A stretch of DNA of 64,000 nt, taken from assembly GCA_035713725.1 (NCBI GenBank), contig DASTMZ010000137.1:5800-69799 (forward strand), given 5' to 3'. The notes beneath the pieces were generated by a model. It had not been told where the DNA came from, did no database searches, and worked only from the letters and a program-made list of their open reading frames with translations. Numbering within the stretch: the stretch's first letter is position 1; each line of letters opens with the position of its first letter. The position numbers and the translations under genes were made by a program. This DNA is from DASQPR01 sp035713725 (lineage in GTDB: Bacteria; Actinomycetota; Actinomycetes; Mycobacteriales; Micromonosporaceae). Positions 41,700 to 50,512 of this stretch are shown in pieces.

Positions 41700-42218
41700 G
41701 TGGATCACCGTTCCGACGACGAGGACTACGTCGCGTACGTGCGCGCTCGGCTAGCGGCACTCAAGCGACTGACCTATCTGCTATGCGGCGATGAGCATCG
41801 GGCCGACGATCTCCTACAGGAGGCGTTGACCAAGCTCTATCTCCGATGGCGGACGGCACGGAACGCGGACCACCTCGATCGCTACGTACGGGCGATCGTG
41901 GTGCGAACTCACATCGACGAGACTCGCCGACCGTGGTTCCGGGTCCGGCTGTTCGGCACCGTACCTGAGCAGCGCGTCAGTCCTGCCGGTCCGGATGCCG
42001 AGGCCAACGCCACGCTGCGGTTCGCGTTGTCCCGGCTGCCCGCCGGTCAGCGCGCCGTGATCGTGCTCCGCTACCTGTGCGACGTACCCGTGAACGAGGT
42101 CGCGCTGATCCTCGGGTGCTCGACCGGCACCGTGAAAAGCCAGACCTCGCACGGCCTCGCGAAGCTGCGCCACCTGCTCGACGAGCGCGACTTCGCCACG
42201 ACTGCCAGGGAGAGATGA
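41700..42218 (+). CDS. SigE-family ECF sigma factor
   Basis: A 172-residue ECF sigma factor. Region 2 shows DYVAYVRARLAALKRLTYLL and DDLLQEALTKLYLRW. Region 4 shows LSRLPAGQRAVIVLRYLCDV and LGCSTGTVKSQTSHGLAKLR. This form, with short SigE-like region 2, is very common in actinobacteria (SigE/TIGR02983 group). GGAGGAGGA precedes the GTG at 41700. It lies 2 nt before a membrane-anchored gene, its likely regulator or effector. The long open frame upstream is noncoding. Confidence 0.87.
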   Translation: MDHRSDDEDYVAYVRARLAALKRLTYLLCGDEHRADDLLQEALTKLYLRWRTARNADHLDRYVRAIVVRTHIDETRRPWFRVRLFGTVPEQRVSPAGPDAEANATLRFALSRLPAGQRAVIVLRYLCDVPVNEVALILGCSTGTVKSQTSHGLAKLRHLLDERDFATTARER

Positions 42219-42220
42219 TC

Positions 42221-43453
42221 GTGAACACATATGAACAGAACGTGGTAGATGCGCTCTCGCCGTTGCGGGACGAGTCACCTGCGCCGCCACGCATCGACCT
42301 CGCCGGTGTGATGGCGGAGGGCCGGCGGCGGCGTCGAAGCGTACGGCTGGCCACGGCGGGAGGCACGCTGGCCGCGGTGGCGGTCGTCGCGGTCCTCGTA
42401 CCGCTCGGTGTCGCCGCGGTCCGTGGCACCGGACCGAGCACGCACCCGGCGGGTACGGCGGCCGGCCCGAGCGCTCGCGCGGTCGCGCCGACCTCGCTCA
42501 CCTGTACGGAGCAGTTGCTGCCGGTGCCGGACGGGGTGACCAAGGCGCTCGTCTACGGCGGCGACCCCACCGGAAAGTACCTGGTCGGCCGGTCCTACCC
42601 GCAGCGCACCGGCTTCCACGAGCAGCCCCTGCTGTGGTTCGACGGGGTGGCGCACAAGATCGCGATACCCGGCGACGATCCGACGATCGGTGCCGTGACG
42701 TCGAATGGAAAGGCCATCGGCTCGTCATTCAACGGCGATGTCGAGTCCGGCTACTTCGTCAGCGATGGCAAGGTCACCAGGCTCGCCGGTCCGAAGGGAT
42801 CGACTGCCACGGATCTCAACAGCGCGGGCGTGATCGTTGGTGGGCGCTTCGGTGCGAACGGGGTGAGCGTGCCGATCATGTGGAAGACACCGACCTCGGA
42901 ACCGACCGACCTGCGCATGCCGGGACCGAACTGGGTCGGCTCGGCAACGGCGATCAACGACGACGGGACGATCGTCGGCGACGTGAGCACGTCGACCCAT
43001 ACGCTGCTCAGTCGCACGATCGTCTGGCAGCCGGACGGCTCGTTCCAGCTCATCCCGCTACCGACGCTCGCCGGGGTCTCCGGCATCAACAGCCTCTCGT
43101 CGTTCAATCTGCGCGGCAACGTCCTGATCGGCGAGGCGGCCGTGGTCACCTCGCAGGAGACCGCGTTCTACCCGCTGGCCTATGACCTCGGCACCGGCAA
43201 GTTCACCGATCTGCAGCACGCGAACCTGTGGGTGACGGGCGGCAACTCACAGCACTGGTTGGCCGGCGAGGGCATCCACAACAGGCCCGCGATCTGGACC
43301 TCGGGCACTGGACTCGTCCTGCTCCCGACGCTGACCAGCAAGCCCGACACCGGCGACGAGGCCTCGTTCATCAGCGAGGACGGCACGATCGTCGCCGGCC
43401 AGAACACCGACAAGCACGGGGTGATCCGCGCGGTCGAGTGGCGCTGCCACTGA
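42221..43453 (+). CDS. Membrane-anchored HAF-repeat protein paired with the sigma factor
   Basis: A 410-residue protein. About 40 cytoplasmic residues (VVDALSPLRDESPAPPRIDL) and one membrane helix (residues about 45-68) are followed by a Thr/Ala linker and an extracellular propeller with HAF-type repeats: TDLNSAGVIVGGRF, ATAINDDGTIVGDVS and ASFISEDGTIVAGQN. Proteins of this layout often follow SigE-like sigma factor genes and may act as anti-sigma or sensing partners; that role is unproven. The GTG at 42221 sits 8 nt after GGGAG. An ATG at 42215 would overlap the sigma factor stop and leave only 2 nt after the same site. Confidence 0.7.
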   Translation: MNTYEQNVVDALSPLRDESPAPPRIDLAGVMAEGRRRRRSVRLATAGGTLAAVAVVAVLVPLGVAAVRGTGPSTHPAGTAAGPSARAVAPTSLTCTEQLLPVPDGVTKALVYGGDPTGKYLVGRSYPQRTGFHEQPLLWFDGVAHKIAIPGDDPTIGAVTSNGKAIGSSFNGDVESGYFVSDGKVTRLAGPKGSTATDLNSAGVIVGGRFGANGVSVPIMWKTPTSEPTDLRMPGPNWVGSATAINDDGTIVGDVSTSTHTLLSRTIVWQPDGSFQLIPLPTLAGVSGINSLSSFNLRGNVLIGEAAVVTSQETAFYPLAYDLGTGKFTDLQHANLWVTGGNSQHWLAGEGIHNRPAIWTSGTGLVLLPTLTSKPDTGDEASFISEDGTIVAGQNTDKHGVIRAVEWRCH

Positions 43454-43472
43454 CTGAGGTCGGGTAGCAAGA

Positions 43473-43508
43473 ATTGGGCCTGCGGCGCGCCTGCGCCGCA
43501 GGCCCAAT
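43473..43508. terminator. Perfect bidirectional terminator hairpin
   Basis: ATTGGGCCTGCGGCGC and its exact complement form a 16-bp stem around a 4-nt GCCT loop. It lies between the convergent HAF-protein gene (ends 43453) and the lipoprotein gene (ends 43513). Confidence 0.85.
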
Positions 43509-43512
43509 CGCG

Positions 43513-44103
43513 TCAGCAGGGACGGTCGGGTTGTGCGTTGGTCTGTTGCACGGTCCACGAGCCGTTCGTGTCGCGGTCGAGGAGCATCAGCGCGGTGTAG
43601 CTGCCGCCGGCGTCACCAAAATAGGCCGGGTGCGGAGGATGATCCGTTGTGCTGAGCGGTGGTGTGGTCTGCGCCAGGCTGGTCGCGTCCACCGCCCGCC
43701 AGCTGCTTGCGTCGAAGCAGAACGTGACCGAGGCGACGTTCTTCGTCGTGTCGACGTATCGGACCTGCGGCTTGGACAGCTTCGGCTCACCGGTCGCGAT
43801 CACCCCCGCGTCGAACGAGTTGCGCAGGCTCTGTTGCAGCCCGGCACCGTTGCCGCCGCCGAGCGAGACGAACGCCGCATAGTCAGCGTCGCCGGTGTCG
43901 TACGCGTGGACGTAGGCGGCCATGTATTTCTCGTAGGTCGCGACGATCGCCTTCTCGTCGGCGCTGGAGACCGCCGGCAGACTGGTCGGCGCCGGTCCCG
44001 AGTTGGATGCCTCGCTGGCAGCGCAGCCGGCGACGCCAAACAGTGCCAGGACGGCGGCCGAAACCAAGATCGCAGGGGTACGTCGGCGTAGGTGCGACCG
44101 CAC
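43513..44103 (-). CDS. Lipoprotein of unknown function, NTF2-like
   Basis: A 196-residue lipoprotein: signal sequence TPAILVSAAVLALFGVAGC with lipobox VAGC near residue 27. The mature part begins with a Ser/Pro linker, then IVATYEKYMAAYVHAYDTGD and further segments (VRYVDTTKNVASVTFCFDAS, YTALMLLDRDTNGSWTV). Their order suggests an NTF2-like fold, as in many actinobacterial lipoproteins. Two Cys (FCFDAS and the C-terminal residue) might pair. The function is unknown. It is monocistronic and ends at the strong terminator. Confidence 0.8.
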   Translation of the reverse strand: MRSHLRRRTPAILVSAAVLALFGVAGCAASEASNSGPAPTSLPAVSSADEKAIVATYEKYMAAYVHAYDTGDADYAAFVSLGGGNGAGLQQSLRNSFDAGVIATGEPKLSKPQVRYVDTTKNVASVTFCFDASSWRAVDATSLAQTTPPLSTTDHPPHPAYFGDAGGSYTALMLLDRDTNGSWTVQQTNAQPDRPC

Positions 44104-44315
44104 AGTGTCTCCTTCTCACGACAAACGGCGCTGTCCATCACAATGTCGACCGGAGCGGAAGTCAACCCCGCCCCTGACCGAATCGACCCGTACAGTGATG
44201 TACGCCACGTTTGAGCCATACCCGCGACGGACCGATTCGACGCCCGCGACCGGCGTAACGCGACCGAGTGTGCCGCTCGCGCGCACTCGGTGCCAAGTTT
44301 CGAAAGGCTATCCAC

Positions 44316-44936
44316 ATGACGACCTGGGACATGATCAAGGCGGAGCGTGCGGCACTGGTCGAGGCGCTCGCTGCGCTGCCCTCGGACGCCTGGGACGCGC
44401 CGTCACTCGCGTCCAAGTGGATGGTGCGGGACGTGGTCGCCCACATGATCGCGACGGCTCAGATGAATCCGCCAAAGTTTGTCGGCGCGATGATGGGCGC
44501 CGGCTTCAACTTCCAGACGATGACCGCCAAGCGCATCGCGGATGTGAAGGCTAGGCGGTCGGACGCCGACCTTGTCGACACGTACCGGTCCCTGGTCGGC
44601 TCGCGGTCGGCACCGCCCGGCCCGGCGCCATCCTGGCTCGGTGAAACGATCGTCCATGGCGAGGACATCTTCCGCGCGTTCGGCGCCTACCGGGCGCACC
44701 CCGCCGAACATGTCGTTACCGTCGGCAACTTCTACAGCAAGTCAAATCTGCTGATCGGCGCGAAGCGCCGGATCGAGGGTGTGACGCTTCGCGCGACCGA
44801 CACGAATTGGATAGTCGGCATGGGTCCGGAGGTGAGCGGTCCGGCCGTCGCTCTGGTGATGGCGATGACCGGCCGCAAGGTCGCGCTGGACGATCTCACC
44901 GGCCCCGGCGTAGAGATTCTGCGGTCGCGGTCGTGA
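44316..44936 (+). CDS. Mycothiol-dependent maleylpyruvate isomerase-fold protein
   Basis: A 206-residue DinB-like four-helix protein of the MDMPI_N/TIGR03083 family: WDMIKAERAALVEALAALP, the metal-binding histidine in VRDVVAHMIATAQ, and a distal histidine in ETIVHGEDIFRAFG. Family members use mycothiol or act as metal-dependent transferases; most lack assigned substrates. AAAGG lies 8 nt before the ATG at 44316. It is followed 87 nt later by a hydrolase gene on the same strand, so they may be cotranscribed. Confidence 0.85.
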   Translation: MTTWDMIKAERAALVEALAALPSDAWDAPSLASKWMVRDVVAHMIATAQMNPPKFVGAMMGAGFNFQTMTAKRIADVKARRSDADLVDTYRSLVGSRSAPPGPAPSWLGETIVHGEDIFRAFGAYRAHPAEHVVTVGNFYSKSNLLIGAKRRIEGVTLRATDTNWIVGMGPEVSGPAVALVMAMTGRKVALDDLTGPGVEILRSRS

Positions 44937-45023
44937 CCGTCCCGCCCATCGGGACGGAGCCTCGCCGCATACGTTGAGGTGGCCCGGGGAGATCGCACCG
45001 CGGGCATGAACTATGGAGGACCC

Positions 45024-45791
45024 ATGGCGAGGCTCGGTTGGCAGGTCGATGGTCCGGCGAGCGCCCCCGTCCTGGTCTTGGGATCGTCGCTTGGCACGAC
45101 GCGCGACATGTGGCGCCCACAAGTAGCCGCGCTCGCCGAACGGTTCCGCGTGCTGCGCTACGACCACCGCGGACACGGTGAGTCGGCGGTGGTCGACGGT
45201 CGATACACCATCGCGGACCTCGGCAGCGACGTGCTCGACATGCTCGAGGAGGCGGATGTCGATCGCGCGCACTACGCCGGACTGTCGCTAGGCGGCATGG
45301 TCGGCATGTGGCTCGCGAGCCATGCACCCGACCGGCTCGACCGGATCGCGCTGTTATGCACGTCAGCGTACCTGCCGCCGGCATCGGCCTGGGCGGAGCG
45401 CGCGTCGGCGGTGCTGAGCAACGGCATGCCCGCCATCGCCGACGTCGTGGTCGGCCGGTGGTTCACGCCGGCTTTTGCCGCCGTGTCGCCCGACGTCGTC
45501 GGTGCCGCTCGCGCGATGTTGGTGGGTACGCCGCCGGTCGGGTACGCCGGCTGCTGCGCCGCGATCGAACAGATGGACCAACGCGACGACCTCGCGAAGA
45601 TCGGTGCTCCGACGCTCGTGATCGCGGGCCAGGATGATCCGGCCATCCCGCCGGAGCACGGCCGCGCAATCGCCGACGCCGTCCCGGGTGCCCGGTTCGA
45701 GCTGGTACCCGGTGCCCACATCGCGAGCCTCGAGTCCGCTGCCACCGTGACGGCGCTGCTCATCAGCCACTTCGACGGTGCCGGCGGATGA
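45024..45791 (+). CDS. Alpha/beta hydrolase, 3-oxoadipate enol-lactonase-like
   Basis: A 255-residue hydrolase: LVLGSSLGTTRDMWRPQVAA (oxyanion region), YDHRGHGESAVVDG, the nucleophile elbow YAGLSLGGMVGMWLA, LVIAGQDDPAIPPEHG and the late histidine in VPGAHIASLE. The pattern is closest to PcaD of the beta-ketoadipate pathway, but no other pca genes are present in the window, so the specificity is uncertain. The ATG at 45024 follows GGAGG; an ATG at 45006 is in frame but lacks a site. Confidence 0.83.
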   Translation: MARLGWQVDGPASAPVLVLGSSLGTTRDMWRPQVAALAERFRVLRYDHRGHGESAVVDGRYTIADLGSDVLDMLEEADVDRAHYAGLSLGGMVGMWLASHAPDRLDRIALLCTSAYLPPASAWAERASAVLSNGMPAIADVVVGRWFTPAFAAVSPDVVGAARAMLVGTPPVGYAGCCAAIEQMDQRDDLAKIGAPTLVIAGQDDPAIPPEHGRAIADAVPGARFELVPGAHIASLESAATVTALLISHFDGAGG

Positions 45792-45928
45792 CTCGGCTCG
45801 GATAACATCGCCTCCGGCCTCCGATCATCTCGGGCCGGCCACGCGATACGGTCGAATCGCGAGGCGGCTGCGGCCACCGCGAAGCAGATCCGTGCCGAAG
45901 GCCCCTGACTGCGGGGCGGGGGAGCTGG

Positions 45929-46660
45929 GTGGGAACGGTCGAAAGCTGGTTGTCCAGCGTGCCAGACGGCCCGATGTACGTGATCCTCGCGATCGTCATC
46001 GGCATGGAGAGCATGGGCATACCCGTGCCCGGCGAGATCGCGCTCGTTTCCGCGGCACTGCTTGCCGTGTCTGGCCACGTCGACATCTTCTGGGTCGCGG
46101 TCGCGGCGACGCTCGGCGCGATCATCGGAGACTCGATCGGATATGCCGTCGGCCGTCGGGGTGGCCGATCGTTCCTGGAGCGGATGGGACGGCGCTTCCC
46201 GCGTCACCTCGGCCCACCGCAAATCGCCAGCGCGGAACGGACGTTCCAGCGGTGGGGCGTGGCCGCGATCTTCTTCGGCCGCTTCATTGCGCTGCTGCGC
46301 ATACTCGCCGGCCCGCTCGCCGGCGCGCTGCGGGTGCCGTACCCGAAATTCCTGGCCGCGAACGCCGCCGGCGGTGCGGTGTGGGCGACCGGCACCGCGC
46401 TGCTGGTCTATTACGTCGGCAAGGCCGCGGAGACCTGGTTATCTCGCTTCAGCTGGGTCGCCCTGGCGGTGGCCGTGGTCGGTGGCGTGGTCACGACGCT
46501 GGTGCTGCGGCACCGGGCGCACAAGCGTTTCGAGGCGGTCGCCGGCCAGCTGGCGCACACGCGCACATCCGGTGACAATGCCGACGACGCGGACGCGGCC
46601 GGTGTCGACGCGGACCCGTCGCGGAGCGGGGCGGTCGGTCCGCCCGGCCCGACCACATGA
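45929..46660 (+). CDS. DedA-family membrane protein
   Basis: A 243-residue DedA/VTT protein: ESMGIPVPGEIALVSAALLA, GAIIGDSIGYAVGRRGG, VAAIFFGRFIALLRILAGPLAG and a C-terminal helix pair. The arginine-containing FxGRF...R motif is typical. DedA proteins act as lipid (undecaprenyl phosphate or phospholipid) flippases with proton coupling. The C-terminal 45 residues are hydrophilic and acidic. The GTG start follows GGGGGAG. Its stop overlaps the start of the FolC-like gene by 4 nt (ATGA). Confidence 0.88.
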   Translation: MGTVESWLSSVPDGPMYVILAIVIGMESMGIPVPGEIALVSAALLAVSGHVDIFWVAVAATLGAIIGDSIGYAVGRRGGRSFLERMGRRFPRHLGPPQIASAERTFQRWGVAAIFFGRFIALLRILAGPLAGALRVPYPKFLAANAAGGAVWATGTALLVYYVGKAAETWLSRFSWVALAVAVVGGVVTTLVLRHRAHKRFEAVAGQLAHTRTSGDNADDADAAGVDADPSRSGAVGPPGPTT

Positions 46661-48003
46661 GACCGACGGTCGGTCCGTGGTCCAGGCACGATGACATCTG
46701 GCGCTACCTGGACGAGCTCGCCGTCGGTCCGCCGGTGCCACGCGCCCGAACGCTGCACCGGATGCGCGGCCTCGTCGACGCACTCGGACGGCCGCAGCAG
46801 GTGTTCCCGTCGATCCACGTGACCGGTACGAATGGGAAGGGTTCGACGGTCGCGTACGCCGCGGCACTGCTCACCGGCAGCGGACTGCGGGTCGGCACGT
46901 ACACCAGCCCGCACCTGCACCACCTCACCGAACGGGTACGCGTTGACGGCCAGCCGGTCGACCAGGACCGGATGGGTGACGCGATCGCTCGCGTGGTGAA
47001 GGCGGCACCCGACGGCGTCGATCACAGCTGGTTCGAGGTCATCACGGCGGCGGCGTACGTCCTGCTCGCCGAATCGGAGATCGATGTCGCCGTGGTCGAG
47101 GTCGGTGCGCTCGGCCGGGTGGACGCCACGAACGTCATCGACGCATCGGTGGCCGTGATCACGAACATCGAAATCGAGCACGCCGACCGGGCCGGGCCGA
47201 CTCGGCGTCACATCGCCATCGAGAAGTCGGGCATCGTACGACCCGGTGCCACGCTCGTGCTCGGCGAGCCGGACCGGTCACTGGCTGACATCTGGTCGGC
47301 GCGGCGGGCCGGTCGAATCGTCCGTACCGGCGCGGACTACGGCGCGCGAAACCGTCGGCGTACCGAGTCGGGTACGTTCGCCGACCTGTGGACGCCGTGG
47401 GCGGAGCGCGACGCGGTACGGATCGGCGCAGCCGGTGCGTACCAGTGCGCAAACGCAGCCAGCGCGCTCGCCGCCGCCGAGGCATACCTGGGCCATGCGA
47501 TGGACCCGCCAGCGGTCGCGTCGGCGCTCGCGAACACCCGGGTCGGCGGGCGCTGGGACGTGGTCGGCCACCGTCCGACGATCGTGCTCGACGCGGCACA
47601 CAACGCGGCCGGTGCCGCCGCGGTCGCGGGTACCGTCGCCGAGGAGTTGGCCGACCTTCGGCCGCGAGTCCTCGTGGTCGGCGTACGCGGACGCCGATCG
47701 CCGGCCGGGCTGCTTGCCGCGCTGCGGCCGGCGCAGTTCGACCACGTCGTGTGCACCGAGCCACCGGCCGCGGACGCGTGCCCGGCCGGCATGGTCGCCG
47801 CCGCGCTACGGGAGCCGCCCGCCGGCGGCTGCTCGCTGAGTGCCGCCGGCCACGCGCTGCCCGAGTCGATCTCCGTCGAGGCGGTGCCCGCCTGGCCGGA
47901 CGCGCTCGCCCGGGCCGGCGATCTCGCCGGTGCGACCGGCGCGGTGCTCGTGACCGGGTCGCTCTACCTGGTCGGCGCGGCACACGGCGCGCTAGTCGGG
48001 TAG
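46657..48003 (+). CDS. FolC-like Mur-ligase family protein
   Basis: A 448-residue folylpolyglutamate/dihydrofolate synthase-type ligase: P-loop VTGTNGKGSTVAYAAALL, GTYTSPHLHHLTERVRVDG, WFEVITAAAYVLLAE, VEVGALGRVDATNV, EKSGIVRPGATL and VLDAAHNAAGA. It would add glutamate to a folate or folate-like carboxylate with ATP. Two normally invariant places differ: GALGR for GLGGR, and IEHADRAG where DHxxxLG is usual. That hints at a paralog with another substrate. Translation is coupled to dedA through ATGA. I therefore give no symbol. Confidence 0.75.
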   Translation: MRPTVGPWSRHDDIWRYLDELAVGPPVPRARTLHRMRGLVDALGRPQQVFPSIHVTGTNGKGSTVAYAAALLTGSGLRVGTYTSPHLHHLTERVRVDGQPVDQDRMGDAIARVVKAAPDGVDHSWFEVITAAAYVLLAESEIDVAVVEVGALGRVDATNVIDASVAVITNIEIEHADRAGPTRRHIAIEKSGIVRPGATLVLGEPDRSLADIWSARRAGRIVRTGADYGARNRRRTESGTFADLWTPWAERDAVRIGAAGAYQCANAASALAAAEAYLGHAMDPPAVASALANTRVGGRWDVVGHRPTIVLDAAHNAAGAAAVAGTVAEELADLRPRVLVVGVRGRRSPAGLLAALRPAQFDHVVCTEPPAADACPAGMVAAALREPPAGGCSLSAAGHALPESISVEAVPAWPDALARAGDLAGATGAVLVTGSLYLVGAAHGALVG

Positions 48004-48049
48004 CCGATCAGTAGCGCAGCCGCGAGGCACCAAACGACAGCACAGCCGT

Positions 48050-48397
48050 TCAGACCGGGCGGCGTCCGGCGAATCCGCAGTCCTCCCGGTGGTACCACCC
48101 GATGTCGTCGTCACCCTCGAGCCAGCACCACAGCACTCGTATGCCGTCCCGCTCACCCGGAAAGTCGAGCAGCAGCGGCGCGTACCCCTTGAGTTGGATG
48201 TCCTCGCCGGAGATGGCTTCGAGTTCGGCGTACAAGCGAGCTTCCAAGGCCTTGGCCTCGGCGAGCCCGCCGCGGTCGCTGCGGCCGTGCGCGTCCAGAT
48301 CCCCGCGAAGCTCGGCCAGGTCGGCGCGGATCGCCACGATCTCGTCGAGATGCGGACGGAGCCGCCGCAACCGCTCGCGCGCCTCCCGCAACTCCAT
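48050..48397 (-). CDS. DUF2203 family protein
   Basis: A 115-residue soluble protein. The first half is a helical coiled region (LREARERLRRLRPHLDEIVA, ADLAELRGDLDAHG). The second half carries the family signature EDIQLKGYAPLLLDFPGERD and VLWCWLEGDDDIGWYHREDC. This is DUF2203, of unknown function and found widely in bacteria. The ATG at 48397 starts the family sequence; the open frame to 48508 is not supported. It is followed downstream by the convergent FolC-like gene. Confidence 0.85.
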   Translation of the reverse strand: MELREARERLRRLRPHLDEIVAIRADLAELRGDLDAHGRSDRGGLAEAKALEARLYAELEAISGEDIQLKGYAPLLLDFPGERDGIRVLWCWLEGDDDIGWYHREDCGFAGRRPV

Positions 48398-48432
48398 GTG
48401 CCTCAGTATGCCGGCGCGGTCTCGGCCGTGGG

Positions 48433-49245
48433 CTACGCGGCGTGTCGCTGCGTCCGGGTCGGGTGCTCGCCCATCGACGCCGCCGGGATATCGGGCGCAT
48501 CGGGCCACGGTGGGGCCTCGCGCTCCGAGTCATCGTGGGCGTCGAGTCGCCAAGCGGACGGCTCCGACCGCCGTCGCGCGCCGGGCGGCGCGTCGAATGT
48601 CAACGACGGACGGGACATCGCGACGATCACCGCGTAGCCGGCGAGGATCAGCAGATGGCTGCCGAGCCGGGCGGCGGTGACCGTACCGTGCACGAGATCG
48701 TCGATGCTCAGCACCGTCAGAACACCGACGAACGCGGTCAGCAGCGGCAGCAACGCCGACGGTCGGGTGCGACGCCACGCGATGAACAGGAAGCTCGCAC
48801 CCACGGCGGCGTTCCACGCCGCGAACTCGTGGGTCATGTGCATGACCGTTTCGTCGGTTCCGCCCATCGGACCGGCCAACTGACCGGCGGCGAGCAGCAC
48901 CTGTCCGGCACCGAGCAGCGCGAGCACCAGCCGCAGCGCTCGCGCGATCCGCGCCCGGGTCGGCCGTGGCGTCGCGTCCAGCACGCTGTCGGATACGCCC
49001 TGGCTGGAAGTGACCGTGCTGTCAAGCCGGGCGAGACGCGTGACGGTGACGGCGTCCGCGTACCACTGCCGGCACTCGGCGCACGTGGCAAGGTGCGCGT
49101 CGACCGCGGCCGCGTCGATTCGGCCGGAAGCTTCGCGTGCGGCCCTTCCGGGCCAACGATCCGGGTCCGATGCCAACCAAGCGTCGCCGAGATCCTCGCC
49201 GTCGAGCCGGGCCGACAACGCCTCCCGCCATGCCGTGCACGTCAC
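48433..49245 (-). CDS. Zinc-finger anti-sigma-like membrane protein
   Basis: A 270-residue protein. The N-terminal 70 residues are an anti-sigma zinc finger: REALSARLDGED then AAAVDAHLATCAECRQWYAD (HxxxCxxC). About five membrane helices follow (LRLVLALLGAGQVLLAAGQL, NAAVGASFLFIAW, LLPLLTAFVGVLTVLSI, then LLILAGYAVIVAM), and a Pro-rich tail. It probably binds and inhibits the sigma factor encoded divergently at 49329. The GTG at 49245 matches the usual start (MTCTAWREALSARL); the frame is open to 49296. No signal can be inferred. Confidence 0.82.
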   Translation of the reverse strand: MTCTAWREALSARLDGEDLGDAWLASDPDRWPGRAAREASGRIDAAAVDAHLATCAECRQWYADAVTVTRLARLDSTVTSSQGVSDSVLDATPRPTRARIARALRLVLALLGAGQVLLAAGQLAGPMGGTDETVMHMTHEFAAWNAAVGASFLFIAWRRTRPSALLPLLTAFVGVLTVLSIDDLVHGTVTAARLGSHLLILAGYAVIVAMSRPSLTFDAPPGARRRSEPSAWRLDAHDDSEREAPPWPDAPDIPAASMGEHPTRTQRHAA

Positions 49246-49328
49246 CCAAGCAATGTCGTCATGTCGCGCCGAAAAGTTCCCGACCGCGCCGTCCACGTGT
49301 CGCGCTGGCGCGGCTACGCTCTAGCGTC

Positions 49329-49922
49329 ATGGTCCGGTCCGGCTACGACGACGAAGCCGTGACACGCGCCGCGCTCGCGGCGAAGGCCGGAGACCGGGCC
49401 GCGGCGTCGGCGTTTGTCGAGATGACCCAGCGCACGGTGCGCGGATTTCTCGCTCATCTGTGTGCGCCGTCCGACCTCGACGATCTGACGCAAGAGACAT
49501 ATCTGCGGGCGCTGCGGTCGCTGCGAGGGTTTGCCGGACGTTCTTCCGCGCGCACCTGGTTGCTCGCGATCGCGCGGAACGTGGCGGCCGACCACGTGCG
49601 TGCCGCGGTTCGGCGGCCACGGCCGGCGTCCCTCGACGCGCGTGACCCGAGCGCGGCGACGCCGCGAACCCTGCGTACCGGCGGCTTCGACGACGGTGTC
49701 GCCCTGCGTCATTTGCTCGAAGGCCTAGCACCCGACCGCCGTGAGGCGTTCATCGCGACCCAGGTGCTCGGTCTGAGCTACGCCGAGGCCGCCGAGGTGT
49801 GTGGCTGTCCGATCGGCACGATCCGATCGCGTGTCGCGCGGGCGCGCGAGGATCTGGTCACCGCCTACCGGCACGGACGGCCCGACCAGGCGCCGGTGGC
49901 CCGGTCCGGCGACGTGGTGTGA
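49329..49922 (+). CDS. sigC: ECF sigma factor, SigC-like
   Basis: A 197-residue ECF sigma factor. Region 2: FVEMTQRTVRGFLAHLC and DLDDLTQETYLRALRSLRGF, then GRSSARTWLLAIARNVAADH. Region 4: LLEGLAPDRREAFIATQVLG, LSYAEAAEVCGCPIGTIRSR and VARAREDLVTAY. The sequence resembles actinobacterial SigC proteins, and the divergent zinc-finger membrane protein fits that setting. The ATG at 49329 was chosen; the upstream frame is the shadow of the divergent gene. The symbol is by resemblance. Confidence 0.82.
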   Translation: MVRSGYDDEAVTRAALAAKAGDRAAASAFVEMTQRTVRGFLAHLCAPSDLDDLTQETYLRALRSLRGFAGRSSARTWLLAIARNVAADHVRAAVRRPRPASLDARDPSAATPRTLRTGGFDDGVALRHLLEGLAPDRREAFIATQVLGLSYAEAAEVCGCPIGTIRSRVARAREDLVTAYRHGRPDQAPVARSGDVV

Positions 49923-49958
49923 TGCGGTCCGTCGAGCTGGTGTGACGCGCTGCGTCGC

Positions 49959-50471
49959 TCACGACCAGAGTTCGAACGGTTCGTCGATCTCCTCGGCACG
50001 CAAATGCGCGGCGAGGAACTCCGGAAGCCGTCCGGGATAGAACAATTCGGTGCTCGACGACACTTCGGCGACTGGCCACCAGCGGCTCGCCGAATAGTCC
50101 TCGCGCTCGTAGTCGAGCTGGCCGGAGATGTCGGGCTCCGCGCCGCGCTGGTCAAGCCGGGCGGTCACCACGACCTCATGCTGCAGTCGCCGGGCACCGC
50201 GATAACGGAACGTCGCGGTCCGCCGCCACGTGGGCTTGGACACCTGCGCGGGTACGACGACGATGCCGGTCTCCTCGCGCAGCTCCCGGATCGCTGCGTC
50301 GAGGTACGTCTCGTCCGGCTCGATGCCGCCACCTGGCAGCTCCCACCACGACCTGCGATGGTTCGTGTGCCACGTACGGAACAGCAGGATCCGCTCGTCC
50401 GCGTCGAGCACGACGACCCGCACCGCGTCGCGCTCCTCGATGCGCAGGCCGTCATCGGGCAGCAACATCAT
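49959..50471 (-). CDS. NUDIX hydrolase
   Basis: A 170-residue NUDIX protein. The full NUDIX box is present in two contiguous parts, GGGIEPDETYLDAA and IRELREETGIVVV (GX5EX7REUXEEXGU). AVRVVVLDADERILLFRTW precedes it and WWPVAEVSSSTELFYPGRLP follows. It hydrolyses a nucleoside diphosphate-linked compound; the substrate is unknown. GGAAGAG lies just before the ATG at 50471. The tandem 40-bp repeats at 50513-50592 lie between it and the upstream lepB gene. Confidence 0.88.
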   Translation of the reverse strand: MMLLPDDGLRIEERDAVRVVVLDADERILLFRTWHTNHRRSWWELPGGGIEPDETYLDAAIRELREETGIVVVPAQVSKPTWRRTATFRYRGARRLQHEVVVTARLDQRGAEPDISGQLDYEREDYSASRWWPVAEVSSSTELFYPGRLPEFLAAHLRAEEIDEPFELWS

Positions 50472-50512
50472 TGACTCTTCCCGCAAACGCTTCGATGTCA
50501 CGGCAAGGGCAG

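Noticed and set aside
45024..45791. Part of a beta-ketoadipate (pca) operon
   Set aside because: Only a PcaD-like hydrolase is present. The neighbours (MDMPI-fold protein, DedA, FolC-like) are not pca genes.
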